Shown here: in pieces, positions 56,266-64,000 of the stretch
Position numbering within the stretch: the first letter of the stretch is position 1
Layout of the letters: each line of letters starts with the position of its first letter
Source: Zwartia panacis
GTDB taxonomy: Bacteria; Pseudomonadota; Gammaproteobacteria; Burkholderiales; Burkholderiaceae_B
DNA length: 64,000 nt
Direction: 5' to 3'
NCBI RefSeq assembly: GCF_030410395.1
Contig: NZ_JAUHHF010000002.1
Location: 62,001-126,000 of the forward strand
The notes under the pieces: generated by a model
Told to the model about the DNA's origin: nothing
The model's input: the letters and a program-made list of their open reading frames with translations, nothing else
The model's database searches: none
Translations under genes and position numbers: made by a program

Positions 56266-57333
56266 TCACTCCGGACGAATCGGCCAACCTTGCAAGTGTT
56301 CCTGGACCAGGTCGGCCAAACCGCTCAGCCAGGCTGGGTCATCATTTAAGGCCGAGATATAACGAAACTGCTTTCCACCGGCGTGTTTAAACGTTTCACC
56401 CACCTCGATTGAAATTTCCTCCAGAGTTTCCAGGCAATCCGCCAAAAAACCGGGACAGACAACATCGACCTCAGTCACGCCCTCTTTGGCTAAACGCTCA
56501 AGCGTGGGCTCGGTGTAGGGCTCCAGCCACTTGGCAGGACCAAAACGGCTCTGAAATGTGACCAGATACTGGTCATCAGAAAGACCTAAATGGGTGGCAA
56601 GTGCACGCGCCGTCTCGTAAGAGTCCCTGCAATAAGGATCACCCATGTTCACACATTGCTGAGGCAACCCGTGAAAACTCATCACAAGCTTCTGTGGTCG
56701 ACCATGTTGAGCCCAGAAAGCTGCAATTTTGTCACCAAGCGGCTGGATAAAAGAAGCATGCGTGTGAAATCGCTTGATGAACCGCATGGCGGGCTGATCA
56801 CGTAATCGGGCCGCCACCTGCGTCACCGCATCCACGACCGTTGCGGTCGTACTGGATGCGTACTGAGGATACAACGGCACGACCAGAATGTGTTCGCACC
56901 CTCGATCACGCAGGGATAACATGGCGTCCTTGATGGACGGATTGCCATAACGCATCCCCGTCTCTACCTCGACCTCAAGACCGCGCTGCGCAAATATCTT
57001 TCGCAAACCCTCTGTCTGTCGCTGGGTATAGACTAGGAGTGGTGAGCCTTCTTTCATCCAGATACTTTGGTAACGCGGCGCGAGCTTGCGGGGCCGTGCC
57101 AACAAAATGGGACCGTTCAGAATCGGCCACCATAGCAACTTGGGGATTTCGATCACACGCGGATCGGACAAAAACTCACGCAAATAACGCTTGATTGCAG
57201 GTGCAGTCGGCTCGTCAGGGGTACCTAAATTGACGAGTAACACCCCTACGCGGGCTGTTGTAAAAGGCTTTGGCCAAGGCACAAAACGTGTTGCAGGAGC
57301 GCTTGCACGCTTGGGTTGAGGCCAAAATCGCAT
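56266..57333 (-). CDS. hemH: Ferrochelatase
   Basis: A 355-residue enzyme that inserts Fe2+ into protoporphyrin IX, the last step of haem synthesis. The catalytic histidine is in VMSFHGLPQQ, and the acidic metal path is in CPGFLADCLETLEEI. GVLLVNLGTPDEPTAPAIKRYLREFLSD is at the N-terminus after a ~25-residue basic extension. Its ATG follows the hrcA stop by one base. The position between hrcA and grpE is typical of beta-proteobacteria. Confidence 0.96.
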   Translation of the reverse strand: MRFWPQPKRASAPATRFVPWPKPFTTARVGVLLVNLGTPDEPTAPAIKRYLREFLSDPRVIEIPKLLWWPILNGPILLARPRKLAPRYQSIWMKEGSPLLVYTQRQTEGLRKIFAQRGLEVEVETGMRYGNPSIKDAMLSLRDRGCEHILVVPLYPQYASSTTATVVDAVTQVAARLRDQPAMRFIKRFHTHASFIQPLGDKIAAFWAQHGRPQKLVMSFHGLPQQCVNMGDPYCRDSYETARALATHLGLSDDQYLVTFQSRFGPAKWLEPYTEPTLERLAKEGVTEVDVVCPGFLADCLETLEEISIEVGETFKHAGGKQFRYISALNDDPAWLSGLADLVQEHLQGWPIRPE

Positions 57334-57334
57334 G

Positions 57335-58357
57335 TTAGGAACGCTCGGAGGAGTTGTGGCTGAGCGCGTTGGAAAGCAAGCGCGCTGTAATGTCGACGAT
57401 CGGAATCACACGTTCATACGCCATACGGGTCGGACCGATGACGCCAAGCGTCCCGATCACATGACCATCAATACTGTATGGTGCCGTGATGACGGAAAGA
57501 TCGGAAGTGGGAACAAGGTCGGAGTCCCCGCCGATGTAAATCTGCACACCCTGCGCGCGGCTAGAAACCTCGAGCAACTGCAACAGGTCGGTCTTTTTTT
57601 CAAACAAAGAAAAAGTTTTACGTAAACGATCCATATCGGAGGCGAGCTCATTCACATCGAGAAGTCTGCGCTCACCGGAAATGACCATTGTTTCGACCTC
57701 GTCCGCAGCCTGCGCGCCCGCCTCGACGGCAGCCTGCATGAGCCTGGACATGTCTTCCTGAAGGCGGGCCAGATCCTGTGAAAGCGTCTGACGCACCTCC
57801 GCGAAAGACTTGCCCGCGAAGTTGTGATTGAAAAAATTAGCCGCTTCGATGAGTGCGGTGCTGCTGTAATCACGCGGCGTCAACAAGATACGGTTCTGAA
57901 CGTCACCGTCCGGCGTCACGATGATCAGGAGAATACGCTTTTCAGAGAGCCGGATGAACTCGATCTGGCGAAAAACCTGAGCGCGCCTAGGGGATAACAC
58001 CACGCCGGCAAACTGGGTCAAATTGGAGAGCATCGATGCCGCGGCATTGACCGCGCGCGATGGATCGGAAGCAGACTGGAGATCCCTGACGTTGGAAGTG
58101 GAGGCAAGCTCGAAAGGCTTGGCTGTCAGCATCGTATCGACAAATAAGCGGTAGCCCTTGGGTGTCGGCACACGGCCAGCCGAAGTATGGGGGCTGTGGA
58201 TGAGTCCGAGTTCCTCCAGATCGGCCATGACATTGCGGATCGTGGCAGGAGACAGGTCGAACAACTTTGAAAGCGTACGGGAGCCGACGGGCTGGCCGTC
58301 ATCAATGTACCGCTCGATTAAAGCTTTAAGAAGCGCGCGCGCACGATCATCCATCAT
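57335..58357 (-). CDS. hrcA: Heat-inducible transcription repressor HrcA
   Basis: A 340-residue repressor. The N-terminal winged helix has [35 protein letters not shown], and the GAF-like domain follows with [19 protein letters not shown] and [24 protein letters not shown]. HrcA normally binds CIRCE repeats. I find no CIRCE repeat in this locus. It is divergent from nadK and heads hrcA-hemH. Confidence 0.96.
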   Translation of the reverse strand: MMDDRARALLKALIERYIDDGQPVGSRTLSKLFDLSPATIRNVMADLEELGLIHSPHTSAGRVPTPKGYRLFVDTMLTAKPFELASTSNVRDLQSASDPSRAVNAAASMLSNLTQFAGVVLSPRRAQVFRQIEFIRLSEKRILLIIVTPDGDVQNRILLTPRDYSSTALIEAANFFNHNFAGKSFAEVRQTLSQDLARLQEDMSRLMQAAVEAGAQAADEVETMVISGERRLLDVNELASDMDRLRKTFSLFEKKTDLLQLLEVSSRAQGVQIYIGGDSDLVPTSDLSVITAPYSIDGHVIGTLGVIGPTRMAYERVIPIVDITARLLSNALSHNSSERS

Positions 58358-58385
58358 GACCCTATTTTACCTTCCTCACCTCTAT

Positions 58386-58408
58386 AATCGAATAGTTTTT
58401 CGTCGATT
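58386..58408. promoter_or_regulatory. Inverted repeat between hrcA and nadK
   Basis: AATCGA (58386-58391) and TCGATT (58403-58408) are separated by 11 nt in the 60-nt gap between the divergent hrcA and nadK genes. The position suits an operator for either gene. Arms are short, so chance is possible. Confidence 0.3.
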
Positions 58409-58417
58409 GGGCTTTGC

Positions 58418-59317
58418 ATGCATTTTCCCATAATTGCTTTAGTAGGTCGTTATCAAGACTCGGGCTTGCATGCTCCGTTACGGGCGCTTGCCACCCTGTT
58501 GAGCGAAGCTGGCCGACAGGTCCTCATCGAAGCCGAAACCGCACGCCACACTGGGGTATCCGAATACCCTGCCGCCGACTTTGCCGAAATCGGCCAGCGA
58601 GCGGACCTCGCGATTGTGATGGGAGGCGACGGCACGATGCTGGGCGCGGCCCGGCATCTCGCGCCTTTTGATGTCCCTGTCGTCGGCATCAACCATGGCA
58701 GACTCGGATTTATCACCGACATTCCCGTCCACGATGCAAACGCGGCGCTCACGGATTTGCTTGAGGGCCGCTACGATACCGAGGAGCGCATGCTGCTGAG
58801 CGCGACCGTATGGCGTGGTCAGGAACAAATGTTTGCCGCGACCGCTCTCAATGACGTGGTGCTCAACCGTGCAGGCCGAGGCGGCATGATCGAGGTCCGC
58901 GTCGAGGTCAATGACGCTTTTATGTATACCCAGCGCGCTGACGGGCTCATCGTTGCCACGCCGACAGGTTCGACCGCCTACGCGCTCTCAGCGGCAGGGC
59001 CGATCTTGCATCCCTCCGTCAGTGCGATGCTCTTGGTCCCTGTCGCCCCCCAGACGCTTTCGAACCGACCGATCGTGATTCCCGCCGACAGCGTGCTCAA
59101 CATGACGCTCAGCTCGATGAGCCGTGTCGAACTTGGCGCAAGCGTGCACTTTGACATGCAAACCTGGTCGGACCTGACATCCGGCGACCGGATTGTGGTG
59201 CGCCGCGCACCTCATACGATCCGCTTTTTGCATCCGGCTGGGTACAGTTTTTTTTCCACGCTACGACGCAAGCTTGACTGGAATCGACTCCCGCAGTCCG
59301 GCAACGAAGGAGAGTAA
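58418..59317 (+). CDS. nadK: NAD kinase
   Basis: A 299-residue enzyme that phosphorylates NAD to NADP with ATP. The GGDG motif is in VMGGDGTMLGAARHL, followed by TALNDVVLNR (the conserved N-D/E site) and ADGLIVATPTGSTAYALSAAGPI. Length is normal. recN starts 3 nt downstream. Confidence 0.97.
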   Translation: MHFPIIALVGRYQDSGLHAPLRALATLLSEAGRQVLIEAETARHTGVSEYPAADFAEIGQRADLAIVMGGDGTMLGAARHLAPFDVPVVGINHGRLGFITDIPVHDANAALTDLLEGRYDTEERMLLSATVWRGQEQMFAATALNDVVLNRAGRGGMIEVRVEVNDAFMYTQRADGLIVATPTGSTAYALSAAGPILHPSVSAMLLVPVAPQTLSNRPIVIPADSVLNMTLSSMSRVELGASVHFDMQTWSDLTSGDRIVVRRAPHTIRFLHPAGYSFFSTLRRKLDWNRLPQSGNEGE

Positions 59318-59320
59318 GCC

Positions 59321-60964
59321 ATGCTGCGCGCGCTTCACATCCGGGATTTCGTGATCGTCACCGAAGCCGAAATCAATTTCGAAAACGGCTTTACTGTCTT
59401 TTCGGGCGAAACGGGCGCGGGCAAATCCATCCTGATCGACGCACTCGCACTGACTTTGGGTGAAAGAGCGGACTCCTCTGTACTTCGCAATGGGGCAGCG
59501 CGCGCAGAAATCAGCGCAGTGTTCGACCTGCCGCCTGAATTGACGAAATGGCTTGACGAGCATGACCTGAGCGGCGAAGGCGAGCTTGTCTTGCGACGCG
59601 TTGTCGATGCGCAGGGTCGCAGCCGGGGATATATCAATGGCTCGGCTGTCACCATTGCCCAGCTTCGCGAAGTCGGGGAATATCTGGTCGACATCCACGG
59701 CCAGCACGCCCATCAAAGTCTGTTACGCACCGAAAGTCAGCGTGACATGGTTGACGCGCATGGCGGACACCAGACGTTGAAACAGCAAGTCGCGCTGGCA
59801 TGGAAGGCCTGGCGCAAAGTTGAAAAACAACTCTCCCTTTCCGAACAAGATGCGAGTGCCCTGAACGCTGCCCGCGAAAAACTCGAGTGGCAGCTCGCCG
59901 AGCTCGACCGCCTCGCGCTCGGTGCGAACGAATGGGATGAAGTGTCAGCCGAACAAACACGACTGGCAAACGCGCAATCGTTGCTGGATGGTGCCGCGCA
60001 TGCTTTGGGGCGTCTGGACGAAAATGAAGACTCGGCCCATCACCAGATAGTCGGCGCACTCCAGAAAATTTCCCAGTTGCTGCGTCACGATCCCGCTTTG
60101 CAGGCAGTTCACGAATCTCTCGAATCCGCGCGCATCTCCGTCAGCGAAGCCGTGTCCGATCTCAATGCTTACCTTTCACGCGTCGAGCTGGATCCCGAAC
60201 GACTGGCGGTTGTAGACGAAAGAATGCGCACTATCTTTGATCTCGCGCGCAAATTCAAAACTGAGCCTGAACAACTCTACGCATTGCATGCTTCCCTGCG
60301 CCATGAGCTGGAAGCACTCAGCGCATCGGCCGATATCGAAACGTTGCGCGCCACTGCGGCAACGCTCAAAGCAGAATACCAAGCCCATGCGAAAGCACTG
60401 ACAACCGCGCGACGCAAGGCCGCTCTCGATCTTGGCAAACAAGTGACCAAAGCCATGCAGACTCTCGCGATGGAGGGAGGACAGTTTAGTGTTGCACTTT
60501 CCGAAGGTTCTGCCTCAGCGCAAGGTCAAGACAATGTCGAGTTTTTAGTTGCTGGACATGCAGGCACCTCGCCCAAGCCACTCGCAAAAGTCGCCTCGGG
60601 TGGCGAGCTTGCCCGTATTTCTTTGGCGCTGTCCGTCATTGCCAGTCGTGCCGCACGTGTGCCCACTCTGATTTTTGATGAGGTCGACAGCGGAATTGGT
60701 GGCGCCGTGGCGGAAGTAGTTGGCAATCTTCTGCGCGAATTGGGCGCACGCCATCAGGTTCTGTGTGTCACACACCTTCCTCAGGTCGCTGCGCGCGGGC
60801 AACATCACTTTCAAGTCAGCAAGCAGCAATCCAAAGGCAGCACCGAATCCTCCATTGCAAAACTGGATACTGAAGCACGCATCGAAGAAATCGCCCGCAT
60901 GCTCGGGGGAATCAAAATCACCCCGACCACACTCAAGCATGCCCAGGAGCTGCTTGAAGCTTAA
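59321..60964 (+). CDS. recN: DNA repair protein RecN
   Basis: A 547-residue SMC-like ATPase for double-strand break repair. Walker A is GETGAGKSILIDAL, the coiled coil spans about residues 150-385, the ABC signature LAKVASGGELARISLALSV and Walker B TLIFDEVDSGIGG follow, and HLPQVAARGQHHFQVSK closes the core. It follows nadK by 3 nt. I found no clear LexA box in front of it; it may be expressed from the nadK promoter. Confidence 0.96.
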   Translation: MLRALHIRDFVIVTEAEINFENGFTVFSGETGAGKSILIDALALTLGERADSSVLRNGAARAEISAVFDLPPELTKWLDEHDLSGEGELVLRRVVDAQGRSRGYINGSAVTIAQLREVGEYLVDIHGQHAHQSLLRTESQRDMVDAHGGHQTLKQQVALAWKAWRKVEKQLSLSEQDASALNAAREKLEWQLAELDRLALGANEWDEVSAEQTRLANAQSLLDGAAHALGRLDENEDSAHHQIVGALQKISQLLRHDPALQAVHESLESARISVSEAVSDLNAYLSRVELDPERLAVVDERMRTIFDLARKFKTEPEQLYALHASLRHELEALSASADIETLRATAATLKAEYQAHAKALTTARRKAALDLGKQVTKAMQTLAMEGGQFSVALSEGSASAQGQDNVEFLVAGHAGTSPKPLAKVASGGELARISLALSVIASRAARVPTLIFDEVDSGIGGAVAEVVGNLLRELGARHQVLCVTHLPQVAARGQHHFQVSKQQSKGSTESSIAKLDTEARIEEIARMLGGIKITPTTLKHAQELLEA

Positions 60965-60993
60965 GCTTAAAAAATCGATTTTTGACTGCAATT

Positions 60994-61413
60994 TCAACTG
61001 CAGTTCTTACAGACACCGTACAAGACCATGTCATGGCTTTCGAGCGTAAAGCCGTTGTCGCGGGCGATTTTGTGCTGGCGTTTTTCAATCTCGGCGTCCG
61101 TGAACTCTGTCACTGAGCCGCAATGCGTGCAGATCAGATGGTCGTGATGATCGCCATCGTTGAGTTCAAAAATCGACTTGCCACCGTCGAACTGACTCCG
61201 CGCAAGAATCCCCGCCTGTTCAAACTGAGTCAGAACACGGTAGACGGTTGCCAGACCGATATCGATATTTTCAGCGATCAAGGAACGATAGACATCCTCG
61301 GCACTTAAATGTCGCTCATCCGACTTGCGAAAAATGTCCAGAATCTTCAAGCGCGGAAACGTTGCTTTCAAACCGACGTTTTTTAAATCACTCTGATCGT
61401 TTTCGAGATCCAC
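60994..61413 (-). CDS. fur: Ferric uptake regulator Fur
   Basis: A 139-residue iron-responsive repressor. The winged helix covers residues 12-85 ([40 protein letters not shown]). The metal sites are visible: the HHDHLIC cluster, C-x2-C in CTHCG and a second CKNC near the end. It is divergent from bamE. Length is typical for the family. Confidence 0.95.
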   Translation of the reverse strand: MDLENDQSDLKNVGLKATFPRLKILDIFRKSDERHLSAEDVYRSLIAENIDIGLATVYRVLTQFEQAGILARSQFDGGKSIFELNDGDHHDHLICTHCGSVTEFTDAEIEKRQHKIARDNGFTLESHDMVLYGVCKNCS

Positions 61414-61495
61414 GGATTGTCCTGTAGGGTGAAGACTTCAGCTCTGTAAAGCTTTATGATAACGTCTTTGGTCCTTTACCCATCAGAGGTTTGCA

Positions 61496-62080
61496 TTGTT
61501 TATGCTTCGTCGATACACCTCTCCTTTGCGCGCCGGCTTGACTGTAGTTGCCCTGGCGGTTGGAATGGTCGCACTTACAGGTTGCACCTCCAGCAAATGG
61601 GGCTTCCCCTACAAGGTAGGGGTTCAGCAGGGTAACTGGGTCACCAAAGACCAGGTTGCACTTCTTCGTCCCGGCATGACGCGTGAACAGGTTCGTTTTG
61701 CGCTCGGAACACCGACACTGACCAGCGCTTTGCATGCCAACCGCTGGGACTACCCTTACTACTACCGCTCCGGAAACGGCAAAGTCGAGGAGCGCGTCTT
61801 CACCGTATTGTTTGATGGCGGACAACTCGCAAGCTGGAAGGGTGACGAACAACCGGATCTTCAACCGTTCCAGATCGCGAAAGATGAAGTCGGCATTTCC
61901 AAGCGTGAAGCCGCCCAGGACGCCCTCTTCAAAGAGCGTCAGGCGAATGACGCTGGACTGGGAGCACCGATTGAAGTGGCGCCAGGTTTAAGCCTGGGCC
62001 AAACAATTGGCGACACCTCGATTTCCGACCCGGCAGCGATTCCTGGCGCGCCAGACGACGCTCCCGCCCCACTGCAATAA
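61496..62080 (+). CDS. bamE: Outer-membrane assembly factor BamE
   Basis: A ~192-194-residue lipoprotein of the Bam complex, which inserts beta-barrel proteins in the outer membrane. The signal sequence ends in LTGC. Mature landmarks are QGNWVTKDQVALLRPGMTREQV, ALGTPTLTSALH and WDYPYYYRSGNGKVEERVFTVLF. The start may be TTG at 61496 (AGAGG 6 nt upstream) or ATG at 61502. The C-terminal ~65 residues extend beyond the core and are low in complexity. It is divergent from fur, as in many proteobacteria. Confidence 0.93.
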   Translation: MFMLRRYTSPLRAGLTVVALAVGMVALTGCTSSKWGFPYKVGVQQGNWVTKDQVALLRPGMTREQVRFALGTPTLTSALHANRWDYPYYYRSGNGKVEERVFTVLFDGGQLASWKGDEQPDLQPFQIAKDEVGISKREAAQDALFKERQANDAGLGAPIEVAPGLSLGQTIGDTSISDPAAIPGAPDDAPAPLQ

Positions 62081-62107
62081 CCACTGTTTACAACTTAGAA
62101 AGAGTCC

Positions 62108-62902
62108 ATGATGCGAATTGCAATTGCAGGAGCCAGTGGCCGTATGGGGCGCATGCTCATTGAAGCGGTCTCCCAGTCCTCTGATCTGAAACTCACCGCT
62201 GCGCTTGATATCGCTGGCGCCCCGATGCTGGGTCAGGATGCATGCGGCTTCCTGGGACAAAACAGCGGCGTACTCATCACGGATCAATTATCTGCCATCC
62301 AGCAGGCTGATTGTCTGATTGACTTCACCCGCCCGGAAGGCTCTCTTGAGCATCTGGCGGCCTGCGTACAGTACGGGGTCAACATGGTGATCGGCACAAC
62401 GGGTTTCGACGAAGCCGGCAAAGCTGCCATCACCCAAGCATCTGAGAGCATTGGTATCGTTTTCGCACCCAACATGAGCGTGGGCGTCAATGCCACTCTC
62501 AAACTGCTCGACATGGCTGCGCGCATCCTGAATTCTGGCTATGACGTCGAGGTTTTTGAGGCGCACCATCGTCACAAGGTCGATGCCCCCTCGGGCACTG
62601 CCCTCAAAATGGGCGAAACAATCGCCCAGGCCTGGGGTAAGCCACTGGACGAAATCGCCACCTGGACACGTCACGGACATACCGGTCCACGCAAAACAGG
62701 TGAAATCGGCTTTTCAGTCGTGCGCGGAGGGGATATCGTGGGCGATCACACAGTATTCTTTTGTGGCACAGGGGAACGCATTGAGATCTCCCACCGGTCA
62801 AGCAGCCGCGCGGGTTACGCTGAAGGGAGTCTGCGGGCCGCTCGCTTTCTCGAGGGCAAGCGCAAAGGTCTCTTTGATATGCAGACTGTTTTAGGTCTCT
62901 AA
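62108..62902 (+). CDS. dapB: 4-hydroxy-tetrahydrodipicolinate reductase
   Basis: A 264-residue enzyme of the lysine/diaminopimelate pathway that reduces hydroxy-tetrahydrodipicolinate with NAD(P)H. The nucleotide loop is [19 protein letters not shown] follows, and the active-site motif is [20 protein letters not shown]. It follows bamE by 27 nt. Its terminator lies inside the convergent murB. Confidence 0.97.
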   Translation: MMRIAIAGASGRMGRMLIEAVSQSSDLKLTAALDIAGAPMLGQDACGFLGQNSGVLITDQLSAIQQADCLIDFTRPEGSLEHLAACVQYGVNMVIGTTGFDEAGKAAITQASESIGIVFAPNMSVGVNATLKLLDMAARILNSGYDVEVFEAHHRHKVDAPSGTALKMGETIAQAWGKPLDEIATWTRHGHTGPRKTGEIGFSVVRGGDIVGDHTVFFCGTGERIEISHRSSSRAGYAEGSLRAARFLEGKRKGLFDMQTVLGL

Positions 62903-63987
62903 ACTCGCGGCCCGCTTACTCCGGGGACTACAACGGGTTCTATTTCGAGTTTGACCCCAAAAAGCGCCTCTACCGAGGCGCTTATTTTTTGAGCCAAGTC
63001 CAACAGCTCTGCAGCATTCGCTTGGCCATAGTTCACTAAGACGAGAGCCTGACGTTCGTGAACGCCAACATGTCCAAGACGTCTGCCTTTCCATCCGCAG
63101 CGCTCAATCATCCAGCCGGCTGCGAGCTTGAAACTTCCATCATTTTGGGGATAGGCAATTAAATCGACAAACTTTTCCTTGAGTTGTTGATGCAACGCGG
63201 CCGAGACAACTGGATTTTTAAAAAAGCTTCCTGCATTGCCTAACACCTCAGGATCCGGTAATTTGGCTCGACGAATCTCACATACGGCATCCAGAATATG
63301 CTGTCCCGTGACACGCTCGAGCTCCATTGTCGAAAGAACCGGATGATTTCTTAAGTCCGGGTAGGTCAATACGGGCACCCACCGCTTGGGTAACATAAAT
63401 CGTACCGAGACAATCAGCCATGTTCCGGGTGCTGCGCGTTTAAAGATGCTGTCACGGTAAGCAAAAGCGCAGTCCTGGGCAGGCAGAGTGATCAACCGAC
63501 CCTCCGGAATATTCCAGGCTGTCACGGATTCGATTCGATCCTGTAACTCGACACCATAGGCACCAATATTTTGGACAGGCGCGGCACCCACCGTCCCGGG
63601 AATCAGGGCAAGGTTTTCCAGTCCGAACCAGCCATGTCGGGTTGCAGTCTGGACCCAGTCATGCCAGTTCTCACCCGCGGCAACGTCAATTCGCCATGTC
63701 TGGGCAGAACTGTGATCAGGATCTTCAACTGGAGTCATTCCCTTGAGGGCAACACGTACAACGAGTCGGTCAAGCACCTCTGGCAAGATGACGTTACTGC
63801 CGCCACCCAGCACCACCACTGCTCCTCTGGTACGTGACCACTGCGTCACTTCGGGACACTGCTCGAGCGATGACAAGGTCAATACGTGCCGGGCCTGACA
63901 GACCAGACCCAGCGTATTTTGTCGGGTCAATGCCATTGAACATGGCGAATGGCCAAATTGAGGGGAAATCTGGGTTGGATTTGACAT
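62899..63987 (-). CDS. murB: UDP-N-acetylenolpyruvylglucosamine reductase
   Basis: A 362-residue FAD enzyme that reduces enolpyruvyl-UDP-GlcNAc to UDP-MurNAc in peptidoglycan synthesis. Type I marks are [51 protein letters not shown] and [13 protein letters not shown]. The start at 63987 or Met18 (63936) is uncertain, since the window ends 13 nt upstream. It overlaps dapB by 4 nt at the stop codons. Confidence 0.95.
   Translation of the reverse strand: MSNPTQISPQFGHSPCSMALTRQNTLGLVCQARHVLTLSSLEQCPEVTQWSRTRGAVVVLGGGSNVILPEVLDRLVVRVALKGMTPVEDPDHSSAQTWRIDVAAGENWHDWVQTATRHGWFGLENLALIPGTVGAAPVQNIGAYGVELQDRIESVTAWNIPEGRLITLPAQDCAFAYRDSIFKRAAPGTWLIVSVRFMLPKRWVPVLTYPDLRNHPVLSTMELERVTGQHILDAVCEIRRAKLPDPEVLGNAGSFFKNPVVSAALHQQLKEKFVDLIAYPQNDGSFKLAAGWMIERCGWKGRRLGHVGVHERQALVLVNYGQANAAELLDLAQKISASVEALFGVKLEIEPVVVPGVSGPRV
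62962..62990 (+). terminator. Intrinsic terminator of dapB, inside murB
   Basis: Perfect 9-bp arms AAGCGCCTC (62962-62970) and GAGGCGCTT (62975-62983) with a TACC loop, then A and six T on the plus strand. It begins 59 nt past the dapB stop codon and lies in the murB coding region. Confidence 0.85.
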
Positions 63988-64000
63988 GCAGGTGGGTAGT

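Noticed and set aside
55508-58417. CIRCE operator for HrcA
   Set aside because: Reading the gaps before dnaK, grpE and hrcA shows no TTAGCACTC/GAGTGCTAA pair; the AAGTGC/GCACTT repeat has the opposite arm order.
59290-59321. LexA box before recN
   Set aside because: The 3-nt gap and upstream nadK end contain no CTGT-N8-ACAG; SOS control cannot be claimed from this sequence.

Overview
The window reads as chromosomal DNA of a betaproteobacterium of the order Burkholderiales, most likely an Alcaligenaceae relative. The basis is three periplasmic Bug-type (tripartite tricarboxylate) solute receptors, the gene orders hrcA-hemH-grpE-dnaK-dnaJ, nadK-recN / fur / bamE-dapB and ftsK-lolA-rarA-(cyd)-serS, and typical beta-proteobacterial proteins (DUF1841, HiPIP, CIO-type bd oxidase). 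Genes are densely packed. I see no rRNA, tRNA, insertion sequence, prophage or CRISPR array, and no gene-free stretch longer than 300 bases.

Layout. 1-4.6 kb: three Bug receptors without their membrane permeases, a MetC-like PLP lyase and a small unknown gene. 4.6-9.3 kb, minus strand: an unknown polytopic membrane protein, ilvE, a RIO-type kinase and an amidase. 9.5-11.2 kb: small exported proteins (HiPIP, two glycine-zipper lipoproteins, a Rap1a/Tai-like protein). 11.3-18.1 kb, minus strand: a seven-gene acyl-chain-building cassette (FabL-like enoyl reductase, FabG, long ACP, double-hotdog dehydratase, ketosynthase, a ketosynthase-like protein lacking the active cysteine, and a fused AcpS/acyltransferase). 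18.2-20.5 kb: mmsA and queC. 20.5-24.2 kb: a TRAP transporter with a lactonase-like amidohydrolase. 24.4-28.4 kb: a secreted SGNH hydrolase with glpK and glpD. 28.4-32.8 kb: a GMC oxidoreductase coupled to a divergent shikimate-dehydrogenase homologue, an exported alpha/beta hydrolase and an exported unknown protein. 32.9-41.2 kb: serS, a bd-type quinol oxidase with a 33-residue membrane microprotein, rarA, lolA and ftsK. 41.2-46.7 kb: trxB, an Smr protein, a two-component sodium/solute symporter, DUF1841 and two cytochromes c. 46.9-52.3 kb: MoxR ATPase, acetyltransferase, VWA protein and an M16 protease. 52.3-64 kb: the heat-shock operon with two sigma-32-type promoters, hemH and hrcA, then nadK, recN, fur, bamE, dapB and murB.

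The most unusual region is the acyl-chain cassette. Together its genes could carry out a full elongation cycle (condense, reduce, dehydrate, reduce) on a dedicated carrier protein. The last gene fuses the enzyme that would activate that carrier to an acyltransferase that could deliver the product to a lipid. The ketosynthase pair looks like a KS plus chain-length-factor heterodimer. The cassette lacks FabD and FabH homologues and the transport, glycosyltransferase and ammonia-lyase genes of full aryl-polyene clusters, so the product is open.

A second theme is transcriptional economy. Several intrinsic terminators lie inside the coding ends of convergent genes, dnaJ seems to carry its terminator in its own last codons, and the dnaK-dnaJ gap holds a strong hairpin that should lower dnaJ expression. 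Start sites, promoter assignments and functions below come from reading the sequence only; no database search was run.
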